5,155 nt of DNA from JBMYQA01 sp049600855 (GCA_049600855.1 JBMYQA010000377.1:1-5155), one strand, 5' to 3'; counted from the stretch's first letter, positions 1 through 5,155 are shown. The notes: a model not told the origin generated them from the sequence alone. Program-made: numbers and translations.

Positions 1-1
1 A

Positions 2-268
2 AATTTATTCACCTTTCAGGTAGTCAATAAAACAACAGAAAATTTGCCAATCGAACTAAAGATAGAATCTCATGATGGGGAGTTAGTGGTTGTCGGAGGT
101 GAAATCATGTTAAAAGGCAAAGATGTGGTAGATGGGGCGTTCTTATTGAAGCTATCACCAGAGCTGCTTGATGGGGTAAAAACAAAAATCCGTATCGGCG
201 TTTATACAGGAGGGGAGCAAATAGAGTTGGTGACCACAAACTTTATGGGGCCTTATACCAAAAAGTAG
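2..268 (+). CDS. ccoG: CcoG (FixG/RdxA-like) cbb3 oxidase accessory protein, C-terminal fragment
   Basis: The frame is open from the left edge, so this is the 3' end of a gene that starts outside the window; about 88 residues before a TAG stop are visible. The in-frame TTG at 44 is not the true start, because homologous-looking sequence (NLFTFQVVNKT) runs upstream of it. The fragment is a beta-rich, immunoglobulin-like segment with the features of the FixG C-terminal domain: an N-L-F-F-V-N-K-T opening followed by alternating strands. Full CcoG proteins are usually about 450-480 aa, with membrane helices and ferredoxin-like 4Fe-4S clusters upstream; none of that is in view. CcoG is known as a membrane iron-sulfur protein that supports cbb3 oxidase assembly, with a proposed role in reducing copper. 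The call rests largely on the following ccoH gene, 20 bases downstream, which is its usual partner. Confidence 0.85.
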   Translation, partial: NLFTFQVVNKTTENLPIELKIESHDGELVVVGGEIMLKGKDVVDGAFLLKLSPELLDGVKTKIRIGVYTGGEQIELVTTNFMGPYTKK

Positions 269-288
269 ACATTATAAATTAACAAAAA

Positions 289-714
289 ATGAAATTTCAT
301 TGGGGACATGGTATTACGTTAGTAATCGTTTCATTCATGGCAATGATTCTGTATTTCGTATTTGATAGTTTCAATTACCAATCAGAATTAGTGGCACCTG
401 ATTACTATGCCAAGGAAGTAGCTTACCAAGAGCAGATTGAAAAAATGAAGAATGCGCAGCATGTTCAGTTGGAAACTAAATATACCAAAGCTGGTTTGCT
501 CATTGAATATCCTCAAAACGCTATTCAGGGTAAACTGCATTTTTTCAGGCCTTCAGATAAAAACTTAGACTTTGAAGTGGTCATTAATCCTGATTCTTTA
601 GGAACACAGCTTATTGACCCTACTCAATTGGCAATGGGATTTTGGAGAATAAAAGCAGAGTGGAAACATCAGGATAAAAGCTTTTATTCAGAAACCTCAT
701 TTGTAGCGCCTTAA
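289..714 (+). CDS. ccoH: CcoH (FixH) cbb3-type oxidase assembly protein
   Basis: A 141-aa single-pass membrane protein. Residues 9-28 form one hydrophobic helix (ITLVIVSFMAMILYFVFDSF) after a short MKFHWGHG start, which is the standard FixH opening. Next comes the conserved juxtamembrane segment LVAPDYYAKEVAYQEQIEKM (about 34-53), then a roughly 80-residue beta-rich periplasmic domain ending in the W-R-I-K-A-E-W region. Length matches the family (about 140-170 aa). FixH/CcoH is known to stay associated with the cbb3 oxidase and to be needed for its stable assembly in the inner membrane. The gene lies 20 bases after ccoG and 11 bases before the next gene, so the three are almost certainly cotranscribed. 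The start is preceded by an A-rich stretch (aacaaaaa) rather than a Shine-Dalgarno site, as usual in Bacteroidota. Confidence 0.92.
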   Translation: MKFHWGHGITLVIVSFMAMILYFVFDSFNYQSELVAPDYYAKEVAYQEQIEKMKNAQHVQLETKYTKAGLLIEYPQNAIQGKLHFFRPSDKNLDFEVVINPDSLGTQLIDPTQLAMGFWRIKAEWKHQDKSFYSETSFVAP

Positions 715-725
715 TTACTTTACTT

Positions 726-1403
726 ATGCTATGGACTGCTTTTCTTTTGGGATTTTTAGGGAGTTTCCATTGTTTAGGCATGTGTGCTCCAATTGCCTTT
801 GCTTTCCAAAATAAAGGAAGTAAATCCCCATTTCTGAGCAAAATCGTTTATAATCTAGGCCGTTTAACTACTTACTTTATACTAGGTGCTTTAGTAGGAA
901 GCTTAGGGAATGTATTAGCCTTTTCGGGACTACAAAAATGGCTTTCGATTTTTGCTGGACTATTGATGATATTGGCAGGCGTTTTTGCCGTAAATCTGGA
1001 TTTAATAGTCGTAAAGCTTCCCTTTTTTCAACGTCTATACAATTGGACGAGCCAAGGAATGGCTTGGGCGATGAGGCAACGATATGCCGCATTTCCATTG
1101 GGTATGCTCAATGGAATTTTGCCCTGTGGCTTAGTCTATTTTGCCTTGTTTGGCGCTGTTGCTAGCGGAAATTACCTAGATGGCGGATTGTCCATGCTGG
1201 CATTTGGCGTTGGTACTTTCCCATTAATGATTGGGGCTGCGTGGTTCGGTCAAGTCGTGAACTTGAACTGGAGAAATGGATTTAAAAAACTCTATCCCGT
1301 ATTATTTATTGGTTTAGGTTTACTGATCATCGTTAAAGCGACTAACCTTTCACTTTTTCAAGGAAGGGTAGAAGATAACTCAACTATTTGTTTGCCAAAT
1401 TAA
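726..1403 (+). CDS. Sulfite exporter TauE/SafE-type (UreH/DsbD_2-like) membrane protein of the cbb3 cluster
   Basis: A 225-aa polytopic protein with about six hydrophobic segments (near residues 3-27, 47-68, 72-92, 122-146, 154-176, 190-205). Three motifs mark the UreH/DsbD-like transmembrane family: G-x-F-H-C-L-G-M-C-A-P at 12-22 in helix 1 (His15, Cys16, Met19, Cys20), Y-N-L-G-R-L-T-x-Y at 42-50, and N-G-I-L-P-C-G-L-V-Y at 129-138 (Cys134). The name 'sulfite exporter' is inherited from automatic annotation. The paired Cys/His/Met residues inside membrane helices fit thiol-redox or metal (copper) handling better than sulfite export; that is inference. A gene of this type is also found between ccoS and hemN in Pseudomonas cbb3 loci, which supports a role in oxidase maturation. 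It starts 11 bases after ccoH. The C-terminus carries an additional Cys (222), three residues from the end. The substrate is unknown. Confidence 0.85.
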   Translation: MLWTAFLLGFLGSFHCLGMCAPIAFAFQNKGSKSPFLSKIVYNLGRLTTYFILGALVGSLGNVLAFSGLQKWLSIFAGLLMILAGVFAVNLDLIVVKLPFFQRLYNWTSQGMAWAMRQRYAAFPLGMLNGILPCGLVYFALFGAVASGNYLDGGLSMLAFGVGTFPLMIGAAWFGQVVNLNWRNGFKKLYPVLFIGLGLLIIVKATNLSLFQGRVEDNSTICLPN

Positions 1404-1416
1404 GTTAAAACATCTC

Positions 1417-1441
1417 AGAGACTAATTTCAAAATAGTCTCT
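1417..1441 (+). other. Intercistronic hairpin before hemN
   Basis: A perfect 8-bp inverted repeat: AGAGACTA at 1417-1424 and TAGTCTCT at 1434-1441, with a 9-base loop. It is followed by CAAAAAAAG, not a T-run, so on the + strand it is not a typical intrinsic terminator. It fills most of the 55-base gap and ends 17 bases before the hemN start codon. Possible roles are mRNA processing or stabilisation, which would set hemN dosage relative to the cco genes, or a protein-binding site. The inverted repeat is seen directly; the role is inference. Confidence 0.5.
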
Positions 1442-1458
1442 CAAAAAAAGAATAAATC

Positions 1459-2829
1459 ATGGAGGGTTCATCAACAATATTAACAGCTCAAGATTTACTT
1501 GAGAAGTATAACGTTCCTGCGCCGCGTTATACGAGCTATCCAACCGTACCTTTTTGGCAACAAAAACCACCAGCTGAGCAAGATTGGTTTCAGGTTGTTG
1601 ATGCGTGTTTAAAAGAAAGCGATGAAATTAGTGTATACATTCATTTGCCCTTTTGTGAGCGTTTATGCACATATTGCGGTTGTAATACGAAAATAACCCA
1701 AAAACATGCGGTGGAATTGCCCTATATCGAGACCTTATTAAAAGAGTGGCAGTTATATACCAAGCGTTTTTTAAAGAAGCCTATTTTAAAGGAATTACAC
1801 CTTGGAGGGGGAACTCCTACTTTTTTTTCGCCAGAAAATTTAAAAGTCTTATTGAACCAAATTCTAGCTACAGTAGAGGTGCCCGAAAATCATGACTTTG
1901 GTTTTGAGGCACATCCCAATAGCACATCTAAAGAACATCTTACTGTATTAAAAGCATTAGGCTTTAATCGCATCAGTGTAGGGGTGCAAGATTTCAACCC
2001 AAGAATTCTTCAGGTGATTAATCGAATTCAAACCGAAGAACAAATTGAGTTTGTTACTCAGCAAGCGCGCAAATTGGGCTATGAATCGGTTAACTATGAT
2101 ATTATTTATGGACTTCCATTACAAAAGGTTGAAGATATTCAATGCTCCATTGAAAAAATTAAAACCTTAAAGCCAGATCGCATTGCCTTTTATAGTTATG
2201 CGCATGTACCTTGGGTAAAAAAAGGGCAACGGGCCTATGCGGAGTCAGACTTACCCTCTCCTCAGGAGAAAAGAGAACTGTATGAGTTTGGGAAAAAGGC
2301 GTTGATAGCAATGGGTTACCAGGAAATTGGACTTGATCATTTTGCCTTACCTACCGATAGTTTGTATCAAGCGACACAATCTAAAGAATTGCATCGGAAT
2401 TTTATGGGGTATACGCCTTTAAAGTCTAATTTATTAATTGGATTAGGTGCATCTGCAATCTCAGAGGCGGGAAGGGCTTATATTCAGAATGAAAAGCAGG
2501 TGAGTGCATATCAGGCAGCAATTGGCAATGAACAGTTGTCAATATTCAGAGGCCACTTGTTAACTGATGAAGATTATTTCATTAAAAATGCGATTGCTTC
2601 AATTATGTGTCACAAACAATTGGAGTGGAAAATCATACCTGACAACTATGAACAGGAAGTGAGGACTTTACTTCAGGAAATGGAACAAGATGGCATTATA
2701 CAGATGGACGAAAGGCAATTAATCGTTACCGAGAAAGGCTTTCCGTTTTTACGAAATATTAGTATGGCTTTCGACTGGCGCTTAAAGCGAAAAAATACCT
2801 CAGAGCAACTATTTAGCAAAGCAATTTAA
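1459..2829 (+). CDS. hemN: Oxygen-independent coproporphyrinogen III oxidase (radical SAM)
   Basis: A 456-aa protein, essentially the length of E. coli HemN (457 aa). It converts coproporphyrinogen III to protoporphyrinogen IX by two radical decarboxylations, using S-adenosylmethionine and a 4Fe-4S cluster in the cytoplasm; this is the anaerobic or low-oxygen step of heme synthesis. Visible marks: PRYTSYPT at 22-29; the cluster motif CxxxCxxC at Cys66, Cys70 and Cys73, plus the HemN-specific Cys75; Tyr60 just before it; the SAM-binding G-G-G-T-P at 116-120; and the C-terminal HemN domain from about residue 360. The presence of Cys75, the PRYTSYP segment and full length argue for true HemN rather than the HemW-type heme chaperone. 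It follows the cbb3 assembly genes on the same strand, so its product can feed heme to the oxidase under low oxygen. The ATG follows an A-rich leader with no clear Shine-Dalgarno site. I saw no obvious separate promoter or FNR-type palindrome in the 55-base gap. Confidence 0.96.
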   Translation: MEGSSTILTAQDLLEKYNVPAPRYTSYPTVPFWQQKPPAEQDWFQVVDACLKESDEISVYIHLPFCERLCTYCGCNTKITQKHAVELPYIETLLKEWQLYTKRFLKKPILKELHLGGGTPTFFSPENLKVLLNQILATVEVPENHDFGFEAHPNSTSKEHLTVLKALGFNRISVGVQDFNPRILQVINRIQTEEQIEFVTQQARKLGYESVNYDIIYGLPLQKVEDIQCSIEKIKTLKPDRIAFYSYAHVPWVKKGQRAYAESDLPSPQEKRELYEFGKKALIAMGYQEIGLDHFALPTDSLYQATQSKELHRNFMGYTPLKSNLLIGLGASAISEAGRAYIQNEKQVSAYQAAIGNEQLSIFRGHLLTDEDYFIKNAIASIMCHKQLEWKIIPDNYEQEVRTLLQEMEQDGIIQMDERQLIVTEKGFPFLRNISMAFDWRLKRKNTSEQLFSKAI

Positions 2830-2874
2830 AAAAAGAAGGGATGTCTACTTTGTGAGACATCCCTTCTTTTTTTT
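2828..2874. terminator. Bidirectional intrinsic terminator between hemN and rpoD
   Basis: A perfect 12-bp stem, GAAGGGATGTCT (2835-2846) pairing with AGACATCCCTTC (2855-2866), with an 8-base loop. A run of 7 A (2828-2834) precedes it and 8 T (2867-2874) follow it. It therefore gives a hairpin plus U-tract on either strand. It overlaps the last two bases of the hemN stop codon and lies 17 bases past the rpoD stop, where both converging transcripts need to end. Confidence 0.93.
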
Positions 2875-2891
2875 CTTTATCTATGTTGAGT

Positions 2892-3761
2892 TTAGCCTAA
2901 GTATTCGGCTAACACTTTACTTCGAGGTGCTGCTCGAAGCTTACGAATCGCTTTTTCTTTGATTTGCCTAACACGCTCACGAGTTAACCCAAGTTTTTCG
3001 CCAATTTGTTCCAAAGATTGAGGATTTTCCCCTCCAATTCCGAAAAACATTTTAATCACTTGTTGCTCTCTAGCTCCTAGCATTGAAATTGCACGTGCCG
3101 TTTCATATTTCAAGGAGTCGTAGTATACTAAATCTTCATCTGCTTTTTTGGCGCTGTCATTCTCAAGTACATCTAATAGAGAGTTGCTTTCCCCTTCGTT
3201 AAAAGGCGCATCCATGGATACATGCCTTGTACCAACACGTAAAGTACTGGTTACTTCTTCTACATCCATACCAAGCTCTGCTGCAATTTCTTCTGGAGTT
3301 GGCTCGCGCTCATAGCGCTGCTCAAGTTCTGAAAATGCTTTGTTAATTCGATTTAAAGCACCAGTACGGTTTAGTGGCAAACGAACCACACGAGATTGCT
3401 CGGCGAGGGCTTGCATAATGGATTGGCGAATCCACCATACTGCATAAGAGATAAATTTAAAACCGCGAGTTTCATCAAATTTTTGTGCAGCTTTTACCAA
3501 GCCTACGTTCCCTTCATTGATTAAATCATTGAGAGAAAGACTTCTATTTTGATATTGTTTGGCAACAGAAACAACAAAACGCAAATTTGCTTTCGTGAGT
3601 TTGTCCAAAGCCTCTTTGTCCCCCTTCTTAATCCTTCGAGCTAATTCGATTTCCTCATCAATAGTAAGTAATTCTACTTTACTAATATCTTGAAAATAAC
3701 GCTCTAAGGATTGACTCTCCTTTCTATTGGTGATTGCTTGCGTAATCTTTAATTGGCGCAT
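2892..3761 (-). CDS. rpoD: Primary sigma factor of RNA polymerase (Bacteroidota RpoD / sigma-A type)
   Basis: A 289-aa sigma-70 protein that directs RNA polymerase to housekeeping promoters. In order: the MRQLKIT opening; region 1.2 (about 16-50); region 2.1-2.2 (about 53-92, with D-L-I-N-E-G-N-V-G-L at 79-88); regions 2.3-2.4 (about 93-124, with F-K-F-I-S-Y-A-V-W-W-I-R-Q at 101-113), which melt and read the -10-type element; region 3 (about 127-200, with R-x-P-x-P-E-E-I-A at 152-160); and region 4 (about 215-285), whose helix-turn-helix is L-T-R-E-R-V-R-Q-I at 259-267. Region 1.1 is absent and the protein is much shorter than the roughly 610-aa E. coli RpoD; both are normal for primary sigma factors of Bacteroidota, which read unusual promoters (-33 TTTG, -7 TAnnTTTG type). 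The MRQLKIT start is conserved in this family, which fixes the start codon. It appears to be a single-gene transcript, convergent with hemN. The near-perfect conserved core argues for the primary rather than an alternative sigma. Confidence 0.96.
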   Translation of the reverse strand: MRQLKITQAITNRKESQSLERYFQDISKVELLTIDEEIELARRIKKGDKEALDKLTKANLRFVVSVAKQYQNRSLSLNDLINEGNVGLVKAAQKFDETRGFKFISYAVWWIRQSIMQALAEQSRVVRLPLNRTGALNRINKAFSELEQRYEREPTPEEIAAELGMDVEEVTSTLRVGTRHVSMDAPFNEGESNSLLDVLENDSAKKADEDLVYYDSLKYETARAISMLGAREQQVIKMFFGIGGENPQSLEQIGEKLGLTRERVRQIKEKAIRKLRAAPRSKVLAEYLG

Positions 3762-3762
3762 A

Positions 3763-3769
3763 CTCCTTT
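3763..3769 (-). promoter_or_regulatory. Shine-Dalgarno-like AAAGGAG placed 1 base from the rpoD start
   Basis: On the - strand AAAGGAG is followed by a single T and then the rpoD ATG. A working Shine-Dalgarno site normally sits about 5-9 bases from the start codon, so this one is too close to act in the usual way. No alternative start that fits the conserved MRQLKIT protein beginning exists. In Bacteroidota the anti-Shine-Dalgarno end of 16S rRNA is known to be largely sequestered, so the match may be coincidental. Confidence 0.4.
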
Positions 3770-3855
3770 ATATGAATTGAATTTTTTGAACAGACCTATT
3801 TTATCCAGTAGCAGAAGTTCTTGAAAATCATGTACTTATTGCTCGTATTATACAT

Positions 3856-3887
3856 CAAAATATAGAGAATAAGAAACATTTTTCCAA
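3856..3887 (-). promoter_or_regulatory. Tentative Bacteroidota-type promoter for rpoD
   Basis: On the - strand TATATTTTG (3864-3856) resembles the Bacteroidota -7 element TAnnTTTG with one extra base, and TTG (3887-3885) lies 20 bases upstream as a possible -33 element. Transcription would begin near 3850 and leave a leader of about 85-90 bases before rpoD. The match is imperfect and the region is AT-rich, so chance matches are likely. Confidence 0.3.
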
Positions 3888-3901
3888 AAGAAAATGCAAT
3901 A

Positions 3902-3917
3902 TAGGATTAAAATCCTA
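3902..3917. repeat. Short inverted repeat upstream of rpoD
   Basis: Perfect 7-bp arms, TAGGATT (3902-3908) and AATCCTA (3911-3917), separated by two A. The 2-base spacer is too small for an RNA hairpin loop, so a dimeric DNA-binding protein site is the more natural reading. It lies just upstream of the tentative rpoD promoter. No regulator can be named from the sequence. Confidence 0.35.
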
Positions 3918-4116
3918 ACGATTCAACCCTAAGTAATATTTTCCCAGAAAATTAAAACATGTATTTTGGATCAATAGTGTGTGTTTTGGGGTTTTCTCGT
4001 TACTACTACTGTCTTTATTAACCGATTTTTAATTCAAAATGTTGCTTTCTTTACCATAAATTCTGTTAATAAAAATGAAAAATAAAAAGTCTTTTTTAGT
4101 GCTAACCACGATTGAA

Positions 4117-4386
4117 TTAAAGGTAAGATATCGCCAGTCCAAGTAAACCTAATGCTCCTAAAAGGTATCCCCACGTTTCCATCGATAAAAACAATAGGGT
4201 ATGTTTGTTAGAGCGTGACCGATTTGCTTGTTTGCCGATTAACCAAGAAAAAATGGCGGTAATGAGCAGGGCAATGCTGAAAGAAAGTGAATTTAGGGAG
4301 TGTTCTTCTCCAAAAAGAGCCATTGAAGCTACTAAAAAAATAAAAATTGAAGGAATGTAAACTCCTTTTCCAGTCCATGAAATCAT
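4117..4386 (-). CDS. Small three-helix membrane protein of unknown function
   Basis: An 89-aa protein with a short polar start, M-I-S-W-T-G-K-G. Three hydrophobic stretches follow (about residues 9-24, 35-51 and 71-88), with a basic loop between the second and third (G-K-Q-A-N-R-S-R-S-N-K-H, 51-62). The segment H-T-L-L-F-L-S-M-E-T-W-G (62-73) ahead of the last helix resembles the H-(S/T)-L-F-F-x-x-M-x-x-W-G pattern I associate with small uncharacterised bacterial membrane proteins starting M-I-x-W-x-G; this is from memory and unverified. The reading frame looks real: it has an ATG start, a helix-loop-helix layout obeying the positive-inside rule, and no competing frame. It stands alone on the - strand, with 355 bases to rpoD downstream and 465 bases to the gene upstream, so its neighbours do not suggest a function. 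Confidence 0.75.
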   Translation of the reverse strand: MISWTGKGVYIPSIFIFLVASMALFGEEHSLNSLSFSIALLITAIFSWLIGKQANRSRSNKHTLLFLSMETWGYLLGALGLLGLAISYL

Positions 4387-4470
4387 GAGTAATTTGGTTG
4401 GTGGTGAATATCCTATTTTTAGTGGTTGGAAATTGTGTGGGCTTTATTTTTACTCAAATATCGCAGTTGT

Positions 4471-4491
4471 GTCCATATGAGTTGTATGGAC
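4471..4491. repeat. 7-bp inverted repeat upstream of the small membrane protein gene
   Basis: GTCCATA (4471-4477) and TATGGAC (4485-4491) are perfect inverted arms around a 7-base loop. Outside them GTT (4466-4468) and AAC (4493-4495) can also pair across a small internal bulge. No T-run follows on either strand, so it is not a terminator. It lies about 85-105 bases upstream of the 4117-4386 start codon and could be an operator or a leader hairpin. Confidence 0.4.
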
Positions 4492-4573
4492 TAACAGGAG
4501 TGTAGGTGAATTTTAGAGCAATAGTGTTGATCACGAATAGAAATTATAGTTTAACTCTGTAGGTGTGGACTAG

Positions 4574-4678
4574 TCAATTATGGAACTCTAGACAGGGTAA
4601 TTTTTGTTTCCGAAATAGCTTCATGCAATTGGATCGCCGAAGCGTCAGACCGTCAATGCGAACTATTTGTGATATCCA
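4574..4678 (-). other. GC-elevated island, possible relic of a repeat or gene
   Basis: Positions 4631-4660 are 19 of 30 G+C, well above the AT-rich surroundings. On the - strand an open stretch between stops (4678 to 4574) reads ...IDGLTLRRSNCMKLFRKQ..., with no proper start or upstream continuation. A small direct repeat CGTCA occurs twice (4643-4647 and 4651-4655). Short peptides rich in L-R-R-S are, from memory, frequent as spurious frames over interspersed repeats in Bacteroidota; this is unverified. It is more likely a non-coding repeat or decayed fragment than a gene. Confidence 0.3.
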
Positions 4679-4813
4679 CTAGTTAAGTTTGAAAACTATC
4701 ACCATCATAAAAGCCGAATGAACAACTACTATTTCGATCAAGTTACTATTCTCAAGAGTGCTACAGGGCAGGTGGGTAAAATACCGTATTCATTTTGCTT
4801 ACCGTTTATATGT

Positions 4814-4843
4814 AAAAAGAGGCATAGAACTCATCCATGCCTC
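4814..4843 (-). terminator. Intrinsic terminator of the T9SS cargo gene
   Basis: On the - strand GAGGCAT (4843-4837) pairs with ATGCCTC (4825-4819). The stem extends inward by a G-U, a G-C and an A-U pair to 10 bp with a 5-base loop, and TTTTT (4818-4814) follows. The inward extension works only in the - strand RNA, where it is a G-U wobble, and the T-run is on that strand only. It starts 9 bases after the stop codon of the gene at 4852. Confidence 0.88.
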
Positions 4844-4851
4844 CAAAAATC

Positions 4852-5155
4852 TTATTGTTTGACAATGCGAAAGACTCGTCTACCTTCTTTGGAATTGACT
4901 TCAACTAAGTAAACTCCTGAGCTTTGATCTAACTCAATTCTGTTATGACTATGATCAATGCTAAGATTATCTTGGATGAGTCGGCCATCGTAACTATAAA
5001 TTCTTACTATGGCACTTTCTAAACTTCCTAAATCAACGTTAAAGAATCGTTCAGTAGGGTTGGGGTAGATATTGACATGATTAAAAATAGGATCATAAGT
5101 AATGCCCACAGTAGTGATTTCAATACAAGCGGAAGTGTCTACACAGCCATTTGCT
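4852..5155 (-). CDS. Secreted protein with type IX secretion C-terminal sorting domain, partial (N-terminus outside the window)
   Basis: The frame is open to the right edge and ends with TAA at 4854-4852; the last 100 residues are visible. A GTG at 5109-5107 could be mistaken for a start, but the frame continues upstream as ANGCVDTSACIEITT, a typical end of a repeated Ig/PKD-like adhesin or surface-protein domain, with two Cys. The rest is a type A T9SS sorting domain: Y-P-N-P at fragment residues 30-33, a conserved F-N-V-D-L strand, V-R-I-Y-S-Y-D-G-R-L-I, and the ending G-V-Y-L-V-E-V...G-R-R-V-F-R-I-V-K-Q. This family of tails is recognised by the type IX secretion machinery of gliding and related Bacteroidota, which exports the protein across the outer membrane and usually removes the tail while attaching the protein to the cell surface. 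What the main body does cannot be told from this fragment. Such cargo proteins are often very long. Confidence 0.92.
   Translation of the reverse strand, partial: ANGCVDTSACIEITTVGITYDPIFNHVNIYPNPTERFFNVDLGSLESAIVRIYSYDGRLIQDNLSIDHSHNRIELDQSSGVYLVEVNSKEGRRVFRIVKQ

Larger units (their letters stand above)
3762..4116. other. Gene-free region upstream of rpoD
   Basis: These 355 bases lie between the rpoD start and the end of the small membrane protein gene; both genes are on the - strand. The region is very AT-rich and has no credible reading frame on either strand. It should hold the rpoD promoter and leader, and the end of the upstream transcript. I see a tentative promoter (3856-3887) and a 7-bp inverted repeat (3902-3917), listed separately. 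Past the small gene, the - strand becomes T-rich (4080-4098) without a good stem, so I do not call a terminator there. Confidence 0.6.
4387..4851. other. Intergenic region between the small membrane protein and the T9SS cargo gene
   Basis: These 465 bases carry no convincing gene. A 64-codon + strand frame at 4718-4912 is rejected because it runs antisense into the conserved end of the sorting domain and looks like no protein family. The region holds an inverted repeat (4471-4491), a short GC-elevated island (about 4630-4662) and, at its right end, the terminator of the T9SS gene (4814-4843). The promoter of the 4117-4386 gene should also be here. The best candidate is GATATTTG on the - strand (4462-4455), one mismatch from TAnnTTTG, but it lacks a clear -33 element. 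Confidence 0.55.

Noticed and set aside
44..268. A complete 74-aa gene starting at TTG 44
   Set aside because: The same frame is open to the left edge with sequence that fits the CcoG C-terminal domain, so this is an internal codon of a longer gene.
620..1165. Three 73-75 codon frames overlapping ccoH and the TauE/SafE-type gene (two on -, one on +)
   Set aside because: They are shadows of well-supported genes and their products have no recognisable motifs.
4083..4108. Possible terminator after the small membrane protein gene
   Set aside because: The - strand is T-rich, but the only stems (TTAG/CTAA with a 2-base loop, or A-run/T-run) cannot form a stable hairpin.
4669..4702. GTGATA...TATCAC inverted repeat
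   Set aside because: Only 6-bp arms with a 22-base loop, which is expected by chance in AT-rich DNA.
4773..4808. GGTA-AAA-TACC and related weak pairings
   Set aside because: The arms are only 4 bp or need bulges; there is no supporting context.
4718..4912. A 64-codon + strand open frame starting MNNYYFDQ
   Set aside because: Its last third is antisense to the conserved end of the T9SS sorting domain, it spans that gene's terminator, and its composition resembles no protein family.
4852..5109. GTG at 5109 as the start of a short 85-aa protein
   Set aside because: The frame continues upstream without a stop into sequence typical of a repeat domain, and sorting domains are C-terminal parts of larger secreted proteins.

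Overview
The window looks like AT-rich chromosomal DNA from a member of the Bacteroidota, probably a free-living flavobacterium or a relative. Three things support this. The sigma-70 gene encodes the short (289 aa) primary sigma factor typical of that phylum, starting MRQLKIT and lacking region 1.1. The right-edge gene ends in a type IX secretion (T9SS) sorting domain with the YPNP motif. Genes are preceded by A-rich stretches rather than well-placed Shine-Dalgarno sites.

Positions 1-2829 (+ strand) are the end of a cbb3-type cytochrome oxidase assembly operon: the C-terminus of ccoG, then ccoH (fixH), then a six-helix UreH/DsbD-like 'TauE/SafE' membrane protein with Cys/His/Met metal- or thiol-type motifs, then hemN. 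The first three genes are 11-20 bases apart. hemN follows after a 55-base gap that contains a perfect 8-bp hairpin. The genes fit one job: building a heme- and copper-rich high-affinity oxidase when oxygen is low, while making heme by the oxygen-independent route.

hemN converges on the primary sigma factor gene rpoD (2892-3761, - strand). A strong hairpin with A/T tracts on both sides (2828-2874) sits between them and should terminate both transcripts. Upstream of rpoD is a 355-base gene-free region with a tentative Bacteroidota-type promoter and a small inverted repeat.

A small three-helix membrane protein of unknown function follows (4117-4386, -). Next is a 465-base region without a convincing gene; it holds a 7-bp inverted repeat and a short GC-elevated island that may be a repeat or gene relic. 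The right edge is the C-terminal part of a secreted T9SS cargo protein (4852-5155, -) with a one-directional terminator behind it.

I see no tRNA, rRNA, CRISPR array, insertion sequence or defence system, and no strong case for an undescribed system. The most open items are the membrane protein between ccoH and hemN, the intergenic island, and the small membrane protein.
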